Of a stretch of 64,000 nucleotides of DNA, positions 43,043-51,593 are shown piece by piece. The notes beneath the pieces are model-generated. The model searched no databases. It worked only from the letters and a program-made list of their open reading frames with translations, and was not told the DNA's origin. The position numbers were made by a program, and so were the translations under genes. The stretch covers positions 124,001 through 188,000 of the forward strand of contig CXTY01000003.1 in the NCBI GenBank assembly GCA_001404055.1, given 5' to 3'. The stretch is from Roseibium album (GTDB lineage Bacteria > Pseudomonadota > Alphaproteobacteria > Rhizobiales > Stappiaceae). Numbering within the stretch: position 1 is the stretch's first letter; each line of letters opens with the position of its first letter.

Positions 43043-44203
43043 TCAGACAGGATCCTGGAGTGGCGTTCCATCCCAGATGATATCTCCGAGAAATATATCG
43101 GTGAAGGACTTATGTTCTTCGTGCGCGAGATGCTTGTACTGCGCTCTTGCCATGAATGAATAGAAAAACGGCAGGTAATCCCGCTGCGAAATGAGCGCGT
43201 CCCTAGAAGACAGCAAACTCTTGATTATCTTGCCCGTGGAGTGGTCTTTCTTGCCGCCAAAAACAAGATAGGAATCATATTGCCTGGTGTTGCCGGCAGG
43301 CGCGATTTTCAGGTCTACTGCATTGTTCAAGATCGCTTCACCGATCACGTCTTCATCGGTCAGGAAGACGCCGGCAGTAACCCGCGGATTGCACTCAAGA
43401 AGTACCGGTCCATCGGCGGTTCGCCGGTAGTCGAACCCAATGAAACCGGTGTAGTCGAGAGCTGCGCAAATCGTCGTGGCGATCTCGATGGCAGCCGGAT
43501 CTTCTATGGAAGTAAACTGGACACAATAGCCACCGCCTGCCGCAATTGACGGTTCATAGGTGGTCACGGCAACGGGGCGCCCATTATGGGCAATACACAT
43601 GATACAAGCGTCCTGGCCATCGACATAAGACTGGACCAGCCACGGATTGGAATCTGTTGGGTGGCATTCGCTGATAGCTGCCTCATCAAGATGGACACCA
43701 TGATTTGTCAACCGCGCAATCCCTGCCCGTGAGAACGCTGGCCGGGCGAAGAAGTCATCATTCGCTGCGATCGCATCCCTGAGTTCTTCCCTGTTGCTTA
43801 CGATCTCAGTCGGCGGCGTAGCCAGACCAAGCTTTTGGCAAAGGCTGACAAAAGAGGCCTTGTTGTGCAGTTCTTCAATCACATCAAAATCAGCCGCAAA
43901 CCGCGGCACGGATAGCAAGTCAGCGTAACGAGCGAGATAAAATCCGTCTTCAAAAGTCGGCAGGATCAGATCTATGCCACGGTCCTTGGCAATCCTGGAG
44001 ATTTCCCGCGTATATCCAATCGGATCGTTTGAGGGAGAAGGCACCAGGTGGGCCTTTTCAATGAAACGGGAATGAAGCGCCGGCGCAACATCGTAACTGT
44101 CGGCAACCTCAACCAGCGCACCAGCCTTGTGAAGCGCATGCACCACGCCTGTTGCCGGCATGAAACGCCCAGCGGTAACGAGAACTCTTGTTCGATCAGA
44201 CAT
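43043..44203 (-). CDS. ATP-grasp domain protein
   Basis: This is a 386-residue cytoplasmic ligase-like protein. The start is the ATG before SDRTRVLV, after GAGGAAA; an in-frame Met 15 bp upstream is less well placed. The N-terminal Rossmann-like pre-ATP-grasp region is ~1-105. The ATP-grasp fold follows, with NKASFVSLCQKLGLATPP, FFARPAFSRAGIARL, and the metal-binding GFIGFDYRR...VLLECNPRVTAG segment. The VLLECNPR motif supplies the catalytic Glu and Asn. Family members join a carboxylate to an amine or thiol through an acyl phosphate (peptide, amino-acid or carbamoyl ligases). The substrate is unknown. It sits between the cysteine-rich protein gene and a methyltransferase gene on the same strand. 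Confidence 0.88.
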   Translation of the reverse strand: MSDRTRVLVTAGRFMPATGVVHALHKAGALVEVADSYDVAPALHSRFIEKAHLVPSPSNDPIGYTREISRIAKDRGIDLILPTFEDGFYLARYADLLSVPRFAADFDVIEELHNKASFVSLCQKLGLATPPTEIVSNREELRDAIAANDDFFARPAFSRAGIARLTNHGVHLDEAAISECHPTDSNPWLVQSYVDGQDACIMCIAHNGRPVAVTTYEPSIAAGGGYCVQFTSIEDPAAIEIATTICAALDYTGFIGFDYRRTADGPVLLECNPRVTAGVFLTDEDVIGEAILNNAVDLKIAPAGNTRQYDSYLVFGGKKDHSTGKIIKSLLSSRDALISQRDYLPFFYSFMARAQYKHLAHEEHKSFTDIFLGDIIWDGTPLQDPV

Positions 44204-44330
44204 GGACTGTTTCCTCATAAGACATGGCGCTGGCAGAGGCTATCAAAGGTTGCATGAACCTTACAACTGCCGGTTTGGTTGCCAAGGCTATCTTTGCCCA
44301 AGAGCAATGCGTAATCAGAAAAACATCCTG

Positions 44331-45143
44331 CTACTTGAGTGCCGTAACCACATGGGCACAGATTTTCGCCGCGACAGCGCCGTTGCCATAGCGCTCTTCA
44401 ATTGCAGCAGCGGCTTGATCGGTAACATGGTCCAGAAGGCTTGCATCACGCGCCTCAATCTCATTTCGCAGCGGCGTTCCCTGGCAATAGGCGACAGCGG
44501 GATGCCGGGCGGACGGCGCCTTGCTCGTCGCTTCAATGGTCTCAATCGAAATGTCGGTAAAGCCTGCGCGCCTTAGATCATCACGTATCTGATCATGATC
44601 GTAATATCCATGTGGCGTGCGTGGTAGAAACTGCGGTGGATTGTCAGGGAATACTTTTCCAGCCGCCTGGGTAACAACATCGGCAAACTCATTGTTTTCG
44701 ATGCTATCCCAGACACTGAAAATATAGCGCCCGCTATCATTCAGCACACGATGTGCCTCGGAAAATCCCTTGACCCGATCCGGGTAGAACATCACGCCGT
44801 ACTGGCAGATAACAGCGTCAAAGGAACTGTCCTCAAATGGCAGGTCCAGGGCGTCAGCCTGACGCCACTCGATCCGGCTGTCGTCGTCTTGTTTGCCTGA
44901 CGCGTGATCCAGCATGGGCTGGTTGAGGTCGGTGACAACATACCGGGCGTCCGTATTCAAATGCCTGGCCAGCGCCCGCGGCACAACACCACTTCCAGCC
45001 GCAGTTTCAAGCACTGACGCTGGCGAAATCGCCTTAACGCGTTCAGCAAGATCTTCCGCATACATCTCAAAAATGAGTGGCACCAGATAGGTGTCGTAAA
45101 ACTCCGGAATTGAGCCAGTGAAAACCTTGTCAGCAACCGTCAT
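44331..45143 (-). CDS. Class I SAM-dependent methyltransferase
   Basis: This is a 270-residue enzyme. SAM-binding motif I, VLETAAGSGVVPRAL, is at ~41-55. The acidic end of strand 2 (VTDLNQPMLDHA), motif II/III RQADALDLPFED, and CQYGVMFYPDRVKGFSEAHRVL of the Methyltransf_11 fold follow in order. It resembles ubiquinone/menaquinone and small-molecule methyltransferases, but the substrate is not determinable. It is 127 bp upstream of the ATP-grasp gene on the same strand, so the two may be co-transcribed. Confidence 0.9.
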   Translation of the reverse strand: MTVADKVFTGSIPEFYDTYLVPLIFEMYAEDLAERVKAISPASVLETAAGSGVVPRALARHLNTDARYVVTDLNQPMLDHASGKQDDDSRIEWRQADALDLPFEDSSFDAVICQYGVMFYPDRVKGFSEAHRVLNDSGRYIFSVWDSIENNEFADVVTQAAGKVFPDNPPQFLPRTPHGYYDHDQIRDDLRRAGFTDISIETIEATSKAPSARHPAVAYCQGTPLRNEIEARDASLLDHVTDQAAAAIEERYGNGAVAAKICAHVVTALK

Positions 45144-45371
45144 ATCGCGCCCTCATAATTTGCAATTCAAACATGAAGCCAAATTCCACGATTTGAAAGC
45201 ACTTTGAGGTTCGACACCCCAACGAGATTTGCTCAACTTGAACTCAACGACGATTTTTCTGGAGAGACCGGGGTATTCGAGTGAGAGTATGCGGCGGTCA
45301 TTCGCAAAGAGCAAAATCTGCCCATTGTGAAATACTGGAAAATAGAGAATACGAAAATTGATAAGACCAAT

Positions 45372-45956
45372 TCAGTCGATGAAAATGCTCCCCTCAACCA
45401 CATTTCCTTTTCCTTGGTATTCAAGTTGATCGAAACCAAATTGTTGCGCCAGCATTATTCCACGACCATTTGGCCTGTCGTGCGTAATTTCCTGGGTTAA
45501 GATCTTTTCGTAGTCGAACCCTTCACCCTGATCCATTACCTTGAGGAAAACCTTTTTGGGCTGCGAAGAAAATTCAACAGTTACGTATCTGTCCCGGTAT
45601 TCCGCCAAATTGTGACGTAGGGCGATTTCTCCTTCAAACGTGCCCTGGAGAAGGAGCTCAGTTTTCAGGTCCATGTCAATTGCGAGATTGCCGTGCTCGA
45701 TCGCATTTGACAACAACTCCCAAAATCCCACCGATGCCCGTTCAGGGATTACCGTATTCAAGGCGAGCATTGCCGACAGTCTTTCAGCTTCTTCGTGGGT
45801 TCTGAGTTCAAAAGTCCCCTGAACCAGGCGACCGAAGGAAGAGGAGGATTGGGAAACGTAATTCTTGATACCTTCAGCGCTTGGCAGTTTGGTCTGATCC
45901 GGTTCGTTTCCGGAATTGAAACGGGCTACTTTTTCGGAACAATAAGACGTTTTCAT
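45372..45956 (-). CDS. Anti-sigma-factor-type ATP-binding protein (HATPase_c_2)
   Basis: This is a 194-residue RsbW-like kinase. The N-box ELLSNAIEHGNLAI, the G1 box DQGEGFDYEKI and the G2 region NGRGIMLAQQFGFD are all present in the C-terminal ~130 residues, with ~55 extra residues at the N-terminus. Such proteins phosphorylate a STAS-domain antagonist and bind a sigma factor or other partner. The start overlaps the stop of the response-regulator phosphatase (TAATG). It is the last gene of the 12-gene signalling operon. No sigma factor is encoded nearby, so its output partner is unknown. Confidence 0.9.
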   Translation of the reverse strand: MKTSYCSEKVARFNSGNEPDQTKLPSAEGIKNYVSQSSSSFGRLVQGTFELRTHEEAERLSAMLALNTVIPERASVGFWELLSNAIEHGNLAIDMDLKTELLLQGTFEGEIALRHNLAEYRDRYVTVEFSSQPKKVFLKVMDQGEGFDYEKILTQEITHDRPNGRGIMLAQQFGFDQLEYQGKGNVVEGSIFID

Positions 45957-47206
45957 TACTGGTCACTCCCAATTCGCTTATCCAAATGAGTGAGGCAAAA
46001 AACGGTTACATCATCACTGAGGGCATCGTCGTTCCCTTCGGTGATTTTGTTTAGGACACCTACGACACGGCTCACACAAGAATGGGGGTCATCCGACCCA
46101 TTCAGAAAGTCGGCAAGACCTGCGTAGTCGAAGATGGAATTGGGTGGATCAGGCGTTTCAACGAGCGCGTCGCTATAGAGAAACAGGCTGCTACGCTTAG
46201 GAAATTTCAAAGTAGAATTTTCGTACCCGCCGCTGGAACGTAGCCCCAACGGAAATCCGGTGCCATCAAGAGACAAAAACCGGCCACTCGTCCCATCGGT
46301 TTTCACAAGTGCTGGAGGGGCTCCCGCCGAAGAGAAAGTCATTTCCTCTTTTTCGAAGTCGAGAATTGCGCAGAACATTGTCGCGAACTGACCGATCGGC
46401 AGAATGCCTTTCAAAAAGAAATTCAGCTTCTCCATCAACTCAGCCGGGCCCACAATCTTATGAATGCCCTTGTAGAATGTCTGGAAACGGAATGTGTTGA
46501 TCGCCGCTCCAACGCCGTGGCCCGAAAAGTCCAGGACATAAACAAAAAGGCGATCAGAATCGAGCGGCTTGATACCCCACAGATCACCACCCAGGCCAAT
46601 TGAAGGTTGATAGTGGGAAGCCATGTCGATTGGATATGTTTCGAGCACCTTGTCGATCAGAACCTGATCCGGAAGCATACCGACCTGCATTGTTTTGCCC
46701 AGATCGAGTTCAAGAGCGACGCGCTCCTTGTATTCGGTCAACCGTTTGATCAACTGGCCTCGCTCCAGGTGAACTTGAAGGCGTCCCACCAATTCCAGGT
46801 GATAGACGGGTTTTCTGATGAGGTCGGTGGCGCCTGCATCAAAGACTGCCGCACGCTCTTCCTGTTTCTCTGCACCCGTCAGAACCAGGATCGGAATATC
46901 CTTCAGGTTGCTGTTGGCACGTATCTGACTGCACAGCTCGAATCCATCCATAATCGGCATATGAAGATCGGTCAGGATAAGATCGGGTTGCCAGGCAATT
47001 GCAATATCGAGCGCCTCTTGGCCGTTTTTTGCAAACTTGATTTGCATGAGGCCATAAAGCGTAAGGTATCTTGCAACCTGAAACCGCACAGTCGGGCTAT
47101 CTTCAGCAATGAGGATCTTGCTGTTTGAAAATTCCAGAAGTCGATTTTCAACCGTCTTGGACTGCTGTTCCTGCAAGTCGTTATAGGCTGCAATTGCTCT
47201 ATTCAT
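45956..47206 (-). CDS. Response regulator-PP2C (SpoIIE/RsbU-type) phosphatase
   Basis: This is a 416-residue protein. The receiver domain (residues ~28-145) has the phospho-acceptor Asp80 in TDLHMP, the acidic pair ED at 35-36, Thr/Ser in VLTGAEK and Lys in RKPVYH. A linker helix follows, and the PP2C SpoIIE domain (~195-405) has GGDLWG, DFSGHGVGAA, YSDALVE and LSDDVTV metal-binding motifs. Phosphorylation of the receiver should switch dephosphorylation of a STAS protein, here the product of the gene ending at its own start. It is flanked by a STAS gene and an anti-sigma-type kinase, giving a complete partner-switching module inside the chemotaxis operon. Confidence 0.93.
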   Translation of the reverse strand: MNRAIAAYNDLQEQQSKTVENRLLEFSNSKILIAEDSPTVRFQVARYLTLYGLMQIKFAKNGQEALDIAIAWQPDLILTDLHMPIMDGFELCSQIRANSNLKDIPILVLTGAEKQEERAAVFDAGATDLIRKPVYHLELVGRLQVHLERGQLIKRLTEYKERVALELDLGKTMQVGMLPDQVLIDKVLETYPIDMASHYQPSIGLGGDLWGIKPLDSDRLFVYVLDFSGHGVGAAINTFRFQTFYKGIHKIVGPAELMEKLNFFLKGILPIGQFATMFCAILDFEKEEMTFSSAGAPPALVKTDGTSGRFLSLDGTGFPLGLRSSGGYENSTLKFPKRSSLFLYSDALVETPDPPNSIFDYAGLADFLNGSDDPHSCVSRVVGVLNKITEGNDDALSDDVTVFCLTHLDKRIGSDQ

Positions 47207-47515
47207 CTACGCCTCTTGCAAGGTCAGGATCTCGTCAAACTTGCCGAGTTTCAAAAGCGCATTGACGTGCTCATTCGCGCCTTTGAGAACAAGTTCCCAT
47301 CCATTCGAGACCCCTTCCTCATGCGCAACCATGAACATGCCGAGGCCGGAGGAATCGATGGAATTGAGTTGGGAGAGGTCAAAAACACACGTTTTTGCTC
47401 CCGAATCCGTGACCGCGAACAATAGTTCTCTGAACGGCTTGTGATCTGAGAATGCCAGTCGGTCGGCGATTCTGGCATGAAATGTTGTTCGGTCTTGTGT
47501 CGTCGTGAGTTTCAT
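47207..47515 (-). CDS. STAS-domain anti-anti-sigma factor
   Basis: This is a 102-residue single STAS domain. The phosphorylation site motif SIDSSGLGMF (Ser55/Ser56) is intact and is followed by the usual helix. It is the substrate expected for the neighbouring kinase (45372) and PP2C phosphatase (45956), whose gene begins at the next base after its stop. It is 14 bp downstream of the soluble MCP gene, so it is in the chemotaxis operon. Confidence 0.93.
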   Translation of the reverse strand: MKLTTTQDRTTFHARIADRLAFSDHKPFRELLFAVTDSGAKTCVFDLSQLNSIDSSGLGMFMVAHEEGVSNGWELVLKGANEHVNALLKLGKFDEILTLQEA

Positions 47516-47529
47516 GCAGATGGCCTGTT

Positions 47530-48828
47530 CTAGAAGAGCTCGATTTCATCGTCATCGACGAAATCCTGATCAGCGGCGAAGCTTGTGGGTGGCGGTGAAC
47601 CTGTTGGTTTCGGCGGGCTGGAAATCTGTTCAGCGGCACCATCCGGCACCTGATCCAGGGTTGGTTCAAATACAGATTCCACAACAGGTTCAGTAGTTTG
47701 TTCCAATATCGCTTCGGGTACTGGAACGACCTGTATGCCGGCCATCGGCACAGCATTCGGATAGAATTTTGCTTCGAAGCGTTTCGACATTTCATTCAGA
47801 GAGAAACAACCAAATAGCTGGTCCTTGAATTCTTCGGCGGCAGCGACCGGCTCTTCACCTTCAAAAGCAACTTCGCGGCCACGTTCAGCCAGACCTTCAA
47901 GGGCACCCGAAAAAACGCCCAGAGCCAAATTGACGTTCTGGAATATCTGCTTTGTCCGGTCATGAAATTGCATGCTCACGACCGCCATGGAGATGTCCTG
48001 GCTAATCTCCTTTGACGAATTTGCAGAATGATGCAGAACATCGGCAACCTGTTCATTCTGCTCAATCAAGCGGTCGACCATCTTGCTGAAGCCGGCGTTG
48101 ATTTCCAGATTTTGTTCAGACAGATCCATGGTGGCGATCTCTTCCACCAGTTGGTAGGCGCCGCGAAGCCCGGTAGAGATCGAGTTGATCTGCCCCTTCA
48201 AATCGGACGAAAGTGTATCAACGGTTTTCGCAAGGTCTCGCACCTCGTTGGCAACGACCGCAAATCCGCGCCCGGCATCGCCAGCCCGAGCTGCTTCTAT
48301 TTTTGCGTTTAGTGCCAATAGATTAGTCTGGCTGTTAATCCGTTCGATCTGACCAATACTACTGTCTACGTGAACCAGTTCATCGTTGATATCGTTCAAT
48401 TTATAGACCATCGACATGCCGCGCGAAGAGAGTTGCACGATCTTTTCGATCAGTTCGGCCAGGATATCTTTCAGGCTGATCGCCAGGTCAGCAACATTGC
48501 GTTTCTCACCATCAATTTCGATCTCCTGGGACAGTGCCGCCAGGTTTTGAATTTGATCGGCCTGTTCTCTGGATCTACCCGAAATATTCTGGAAGCTGGA
48601 AATGACACCTTCTATGTTGGTGTCAATCAAATCGCACGCCTGATCGATTTCTTCGATCACCCCCTTGAAGGCCGTCCGCTGATCGACCGACAGATTCATC
48701 CATTCCCTTAGAAGGAACACGGCCAGGTCGTTGCGCTCTTCAGTTTCATTCACGTAATCTGACGTAGAGGAAATTTCAAGCTCTTCTTCATCAGAATTGT
48801 TTTCTATGATCAAATCTCTCTGGAACAT
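47530..48828 (-). CDS. Soluble methyl-accepting chemotaxis-like protein
   Basis: This is a 432-residue protein without transmembrane segments or HAMP. The central MCP hairpin tip reads [37 protein letters not shown] (residues ~168-200), with coiled coil on both sides. The segment AVVSMQFHDRTKQIFQNV that follows is typical of short cytoplasmic receptors. The last ~100 residues are Pro/Glu-rich and end in an acidic tail. It is encoded between cheB and the STAS gene, suggesting that it couples CheA signalling to the partner-switching module or scaffolds a cytoplasmic array. The sensory input is unknown. Confidence 0.88.
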   Translation of the reverse strand: MFQRDLIIENNSDEEELEISSTSDYVNETEERNDLAVFLLREWMNLSVDQRTAFKGVIEEIDQACDLIDTNIEGVISSFQNISGRSREQADQIQNLAALSQEIEIDGEKRNVADLAISLKDILAELIEKIVQLSSRGMSMVYKLNDINDELVHVDSSIGQIERINSQTNLLALNAKIEAARAGDAGRGFAVVANEVRDLAKTVDTLSSDLKGQINSISTGLRGAYQLVEEIATMDLSEQNLEINAGFSKMVDRLIEQNEQVADVLHHSANSSKEISQDISMAVVSMQFHDRTKQIFQNVNLALGVFSGALEGLAERGREVAFEGEEPVAAAEEFKDQLFGCFSLNEMSKRFEAKFYPNAVPMAGIQVVPVPEAILEQTTEPVVESVFEPTLDQVPDGAAEQISSPPKPTGSPPPTSFAADQDFVDDDEIELF

Positions 48829-48905
48829 AACTCAAATAGTGCCCTACTATAGTTGATAAGTAGTATACAAATGCAATACAACTGCAATTTTATCAGACAA
48901 AATAG

Positions 48906-49976
48906 TCAAACTCGGATCGCCTTTCCTTTTTCAGAGACGCATATATCTAAGATTTTCTTAGGAATTTGCGTTAGGGACAGCTGTTGCTCGACGGCACCAA
49001 TCTCAAAGGCCACGCGCGGCATTCCATAAACAACAGAAGTCGCCTCGTTCTGACCGAGCGTATGGGCGCCTGAGTGGCGCATGGCAAGAAGGCCGTTTGC
49101 ACCGTCTTTTCCCATGCCGGTCAACATGACGCCGATTGCATTTTTTCCTGCACAGTCAGCCACGGACTGAAAGAGAACATCAACCGACGGACAATGACCG
49201 GAAACCCTGTCCTGGCCTGCAATCTTGCAGATGTAGTTTGCCCCGCTCCGGCTCAGGCGAAGGTGTTCATCGCCTGGCGCGAGATAGGCATGTCCCGGAA
49301 GAACTCTGACGCCATTGCGCGCTTCGGTGACATGGATCGCACACATGGCATTCAGGCGTTTGGCGAAACTGGTGGTGAAGGAAGCCGGCATGTGCTGCGT
49401 CACCAGTATTGCCGGACTATCCGGCGGCAAGACGGTCAACACGCTGGTCAGTGCCTCCACACCGCCTGTCGATGCGCCAATCGCAACCACGGTTTCCGTT
49501 GACGAATAGCCTGGCGCGGACTTCAGCCTTGGGGCCTTGGCCAGGCTCCGCTCACTTCCACTCCTTACCTTGGCGTTAGCAGCAGCTTTCACCTTGGAGA
49601 TGATCTCTTCACACTTCTCCGCAAGCCCGCTTTGCAGATCCTGGGTCGGCTTTGCGACATAGTCGACAGCTCCAAGTTCCAAGGCCTGCAGGGTTGCATC
49701 AGCCCCCTGTTGCGTAAGCGATGACACCATGAGTACCGGCATGGGGCGCAACTTCATGATTTTTTGGAGGAATTCAATTCCATCCATCTTCGGCATTTCG
49801 ATATCAAGTGTGATCACATCAGGATTGAGCAGCTTGATCTTTTCGCGCGCGACAAAAGGATCTTGCGCTGTGCCGAGGACCTCGATGCCCCGATCCTTGG
49901 ACAGTATCTCTGTCAGCATTTTGCGAATGAGAGCAGAGTCGTCGACAATCAAGACACGTACGGGATTTGCTGCCAT
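48906..49976 (-). CDS. cheB: Chemotaxis protein-glutamate methylesterase CheB
   Basis: This is a 356-residue enzyme. The start is the ATG before AANPVRV; an upstream in-frame start overlaps cheD and is unlikely. The receiver domain has Asp58 in TLDIEMPKMDG and DD at 12-13. The C-terminal esterase has the Ser-His-Asp triad in GASTGGVEAL, VTQHMPASF and MLTGMGKDGA. When phosphorylated by CheA it removes methyl groups from receptor glutamates and resets adaptation. It lies directly after cheD (10 bp) in the order cheR-cheD-cheB. Confidence 0.96.
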   Translation of the reverse strand: MAANPVRVLIVDDSALIRKMLTEILSKDRGIEVLGTAQDPFVAREKIKLLNPDVITLDIEMPKMDGIEFLQKIMKLRPMPVLMVSSLTQQGADATLQALELGAVDYVAKPTQDLQSGLAEKCEEIISKVKAAANAKVRSGSERSLAKAPRLKSAPGYSSTETVVAIGASTGGVEALTSVLTVLPPDSPAILVTQHMPASFTTSFAKRLNAMCAIHVTEARNGVRVLPGHAYLAPGDEHLRLSRSGANYICKIAGQDRVSGHCPSVDVLFQSVADCAGKNAIGVMLTGMGKDGANGLLAMRHSGAHTLGQNEATSVVYGMPRVAFEIGAVEQQLSLTQIPKKILDICVSEKGKAIRV

Positions 49977-49986
49977 GGGCCTATTC

Positions 49987-50646
49987 CTATTCGAACAACT
50001 CGATGCCGCCCTCAATGTCGGCATGATTGAGCTCGGAAACGTAGTCCCGCTCCGCCTTGAGGACAGTCGCGTCGAGTTTGTGTTTCAATAGCAAGCGCTG
50101 CACGTTGCCGGTTGCCGGGGAATAATGAATACGGCGCCCCCAGGGCCCGCCAAGATCCGCTGCTGCAACCGCGAGTTCTTCTTTCTGCAGGTAGGCGCGC
50201 GTGAATTCCGCGTTTTTCTCACCGACAAGCGTGACCCCTTGATAGAGGTTTGCGCCGCCAAACAGCTTGATCTCCAGTTTTTGCCGCGAGCAGCCGGATT
50301 TCAGAACACTGTTAATGAGCGATTCCATCGCGTGATTGCCATAACGCAATGCTGCGCTGACACCGTTCCAGTCACCTGTTTCGTTCTCCGGCAACATGAA
50401 ATGGTTCATTCCGCCAAAGCCGGTAGCCGGATCGCGGATACAAGCCGCAACACAGGAACCGAGCACGGTTACGATGACCTCGTCGCGAGCCGCGGTGGCG
50501 TAGGACCCACCCGGCAGCAACCGCACTTGATAATCGCGCCGCTTGCGATTGTAGGTCCGCACCACCTGAGGACCGTGATTTACAGTTTCATGCCCTGGTT
50601 GGACTGAAGTTGAATCGACGCGGTTGAGCGCTGGTCCTGCGGCCAT
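49987..50646 (-). CDS. cheD: Chemoreceptor glutamine deamidase CheD
   Basis: This is a 219-residue enzyme that deamidates receptor glutamines. The catalytic Cys lies in TVLGSCVAACIRDP, the catalytic His in GGMNHFMLP, and the conserved LFGGANLY and GGPWGRRIHY segments follow. The start is the ATG that overlaps the cheR stop (TGATG); the ~30 N-terminal residues before RRKRDYQVR are longer than in minimal CheD proteins. Gene order and the downstream cheB confirm the assignment. Confidence 0.95.
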   Translation of the reverse strand: MAAGPALNRVDSTSVQPGHETVNHGPQVVRTYNRKRRDYQVRLLPGGSYATAARDEVIVTVLGSCVAACIRDPATGFGGMNHFMLPENETGDWNGVSAALRYGNHAMESLINSVLKSGCSRQKLEIKLFGGANLYQGVTLVGEKNAEFTRAYLQKEELAVAAADLGGPWGRRIHYSPATGNVQRLLLKHKLDATVLKAERDYVSELNHADIEGGIELFE

Positions 50647-51509
50647 CACACCCCCCTCCGGCAATAGGTTGTCTGGCCTATCAGCTTGAACTCTCCATCT
50701 GCATCGAGAATGCTTTCCGAATGGCCGATATAGAGCCAACCACCGGGTTTCAGCATCTGCGCAAATCGATGGAGGAGCTGGGATTTGGTCGGTTCATCGA
50801 AATAGATCATCACATTTCGGCAGAAAATGGCGTCAAACGGTCCTTTCAACGGCCAGGGCTTCAACAAATTCAGCTGTTTGAAAGTAATGAGATTCTGCAA
50901 GGCCTCGCTGACAATCACATTATCGCCTGAGGGAGAGCGCGAAAAATGCCTTTTTCGGTGAGACACTGGAACATTTTCAAGATCATCAACCTTGTACCGG
51001 CCTGCCTTGCCTCGGGCGATCATTGATGTGTCCAGATCTGTTGCCAGAATTTTTGCATCCCAGGCAGATAGCCTGGAAAAACTGGAAGAGAGCGTCATGG
51101 CAATTGAATAAGGCTCTTCACCGGATGAACATCCTGCCGACCAAATGCGAAGGCGATTGCTTCCTGTCTGCTGGGAGTGATTGACGACATCCTTGAAAGC
51201 GACCTGCGCCAGGTGTTCGAAATGGTGATTTTCACGAAAGAATTTGGTGAGATTGGTCGTGATGGCGTTGATCAAGAACACTTTCTCTTCAACACCTCGG
51301 TCACTTTCCAGAAGCTGGCAATAATCTCGAAAAGATGCGAGACCATGCTCCCGCAAACGCCGGACCAACCTGGAATACACCATGTTTTTCTTTTGATCCT
51401 TCAGGACTATGCCTGTCTGGTCGTAAACGATGGCAGACAGATACCTGAATTCCTTCATCGTGAAGTGGAATTCTTTCTGGTCTGTTTGAAGGGCTGCAAT
51501 TGCCGTCAT
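50646..51509 (-). CDS. cheR: Chemotaxis protein methyltransferase CheR
   Basis: This is a 287-residue SAM-dependent enzyme that methylates receptor glutamates. The N-terminal all-alpha domain (~15-75) contains GIVLKDQKKNMVYSRLVRRLR. The catalytic domain has IWSAGCSSGEEPYSIAM (SAM motif I), ILATDLDTSMIARGKAG, CRNVMIYFD and LKPGGWLYIGHSES. The MCP encoded immediately upstream ends in a W-x-x-F tether that CheR proteins of this kind can bind. The gene follows the MCP after a GC-rich hairpin. Confidence 0.96.
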   Translation of the reverse strand: MTAIAALQTDQKEFHFTMKEFRYLSAIVYDQTGIVLKDQKKNMVYSRLVRRLREHGLASFRDYCQLLESDRGVEEKVFLINAITTNLTKFFRENHHFEHLAQVAFKDVVNHSQQTGSNRLRIWSAGCSSGEEPYSIAMTLSSSFSRLSAWDAKILATDLDTSMIARGKAGRYKVDDLENVPVSHRKRHFSRSPSGDNVIVSEALQNLITFKQLNLLKPWPLKGPFDAIFCRNVMIYFDEPTKSQLLHRFAQMLKPGGWLYIGHSESILDADGEFKLIGQTTYCRRGV

Positions 51510-51541
51510 GGGGGGAGAATTATCCTGAAATGGCCTGGGTA

Positions 51542-51562
51542 CGCCCGGCCTGAAGCCGGGCG
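51542..51562 (-). other. Intercistronic stem-loop between mcp and cheR
   Basis: A perfect 8-bp GC-rich stem, CGCCCGGC / GCCGGGCG with a 5-nt loop, lies 31 bp after the MCP stop. No T-tract follows on the minus strand, so it probably stabilises the abundant receptor mRNA rather than ending transcription. Confidence 0.65.
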
Positions 51563-51593
51563 CGTAATCACTTTCGGGAAGCTGACCTATTGA

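Noticed and set aside
45956..47515. Classic general-stress (PhyR/EcfG) system
   Set aside because: Alphaproteobacterial general stress control uses PhyR-NepR-EcfG, none of which is present. The genes here are STAS, receiver-PP2C and an RsbW-like kinase, a different kind of switch.
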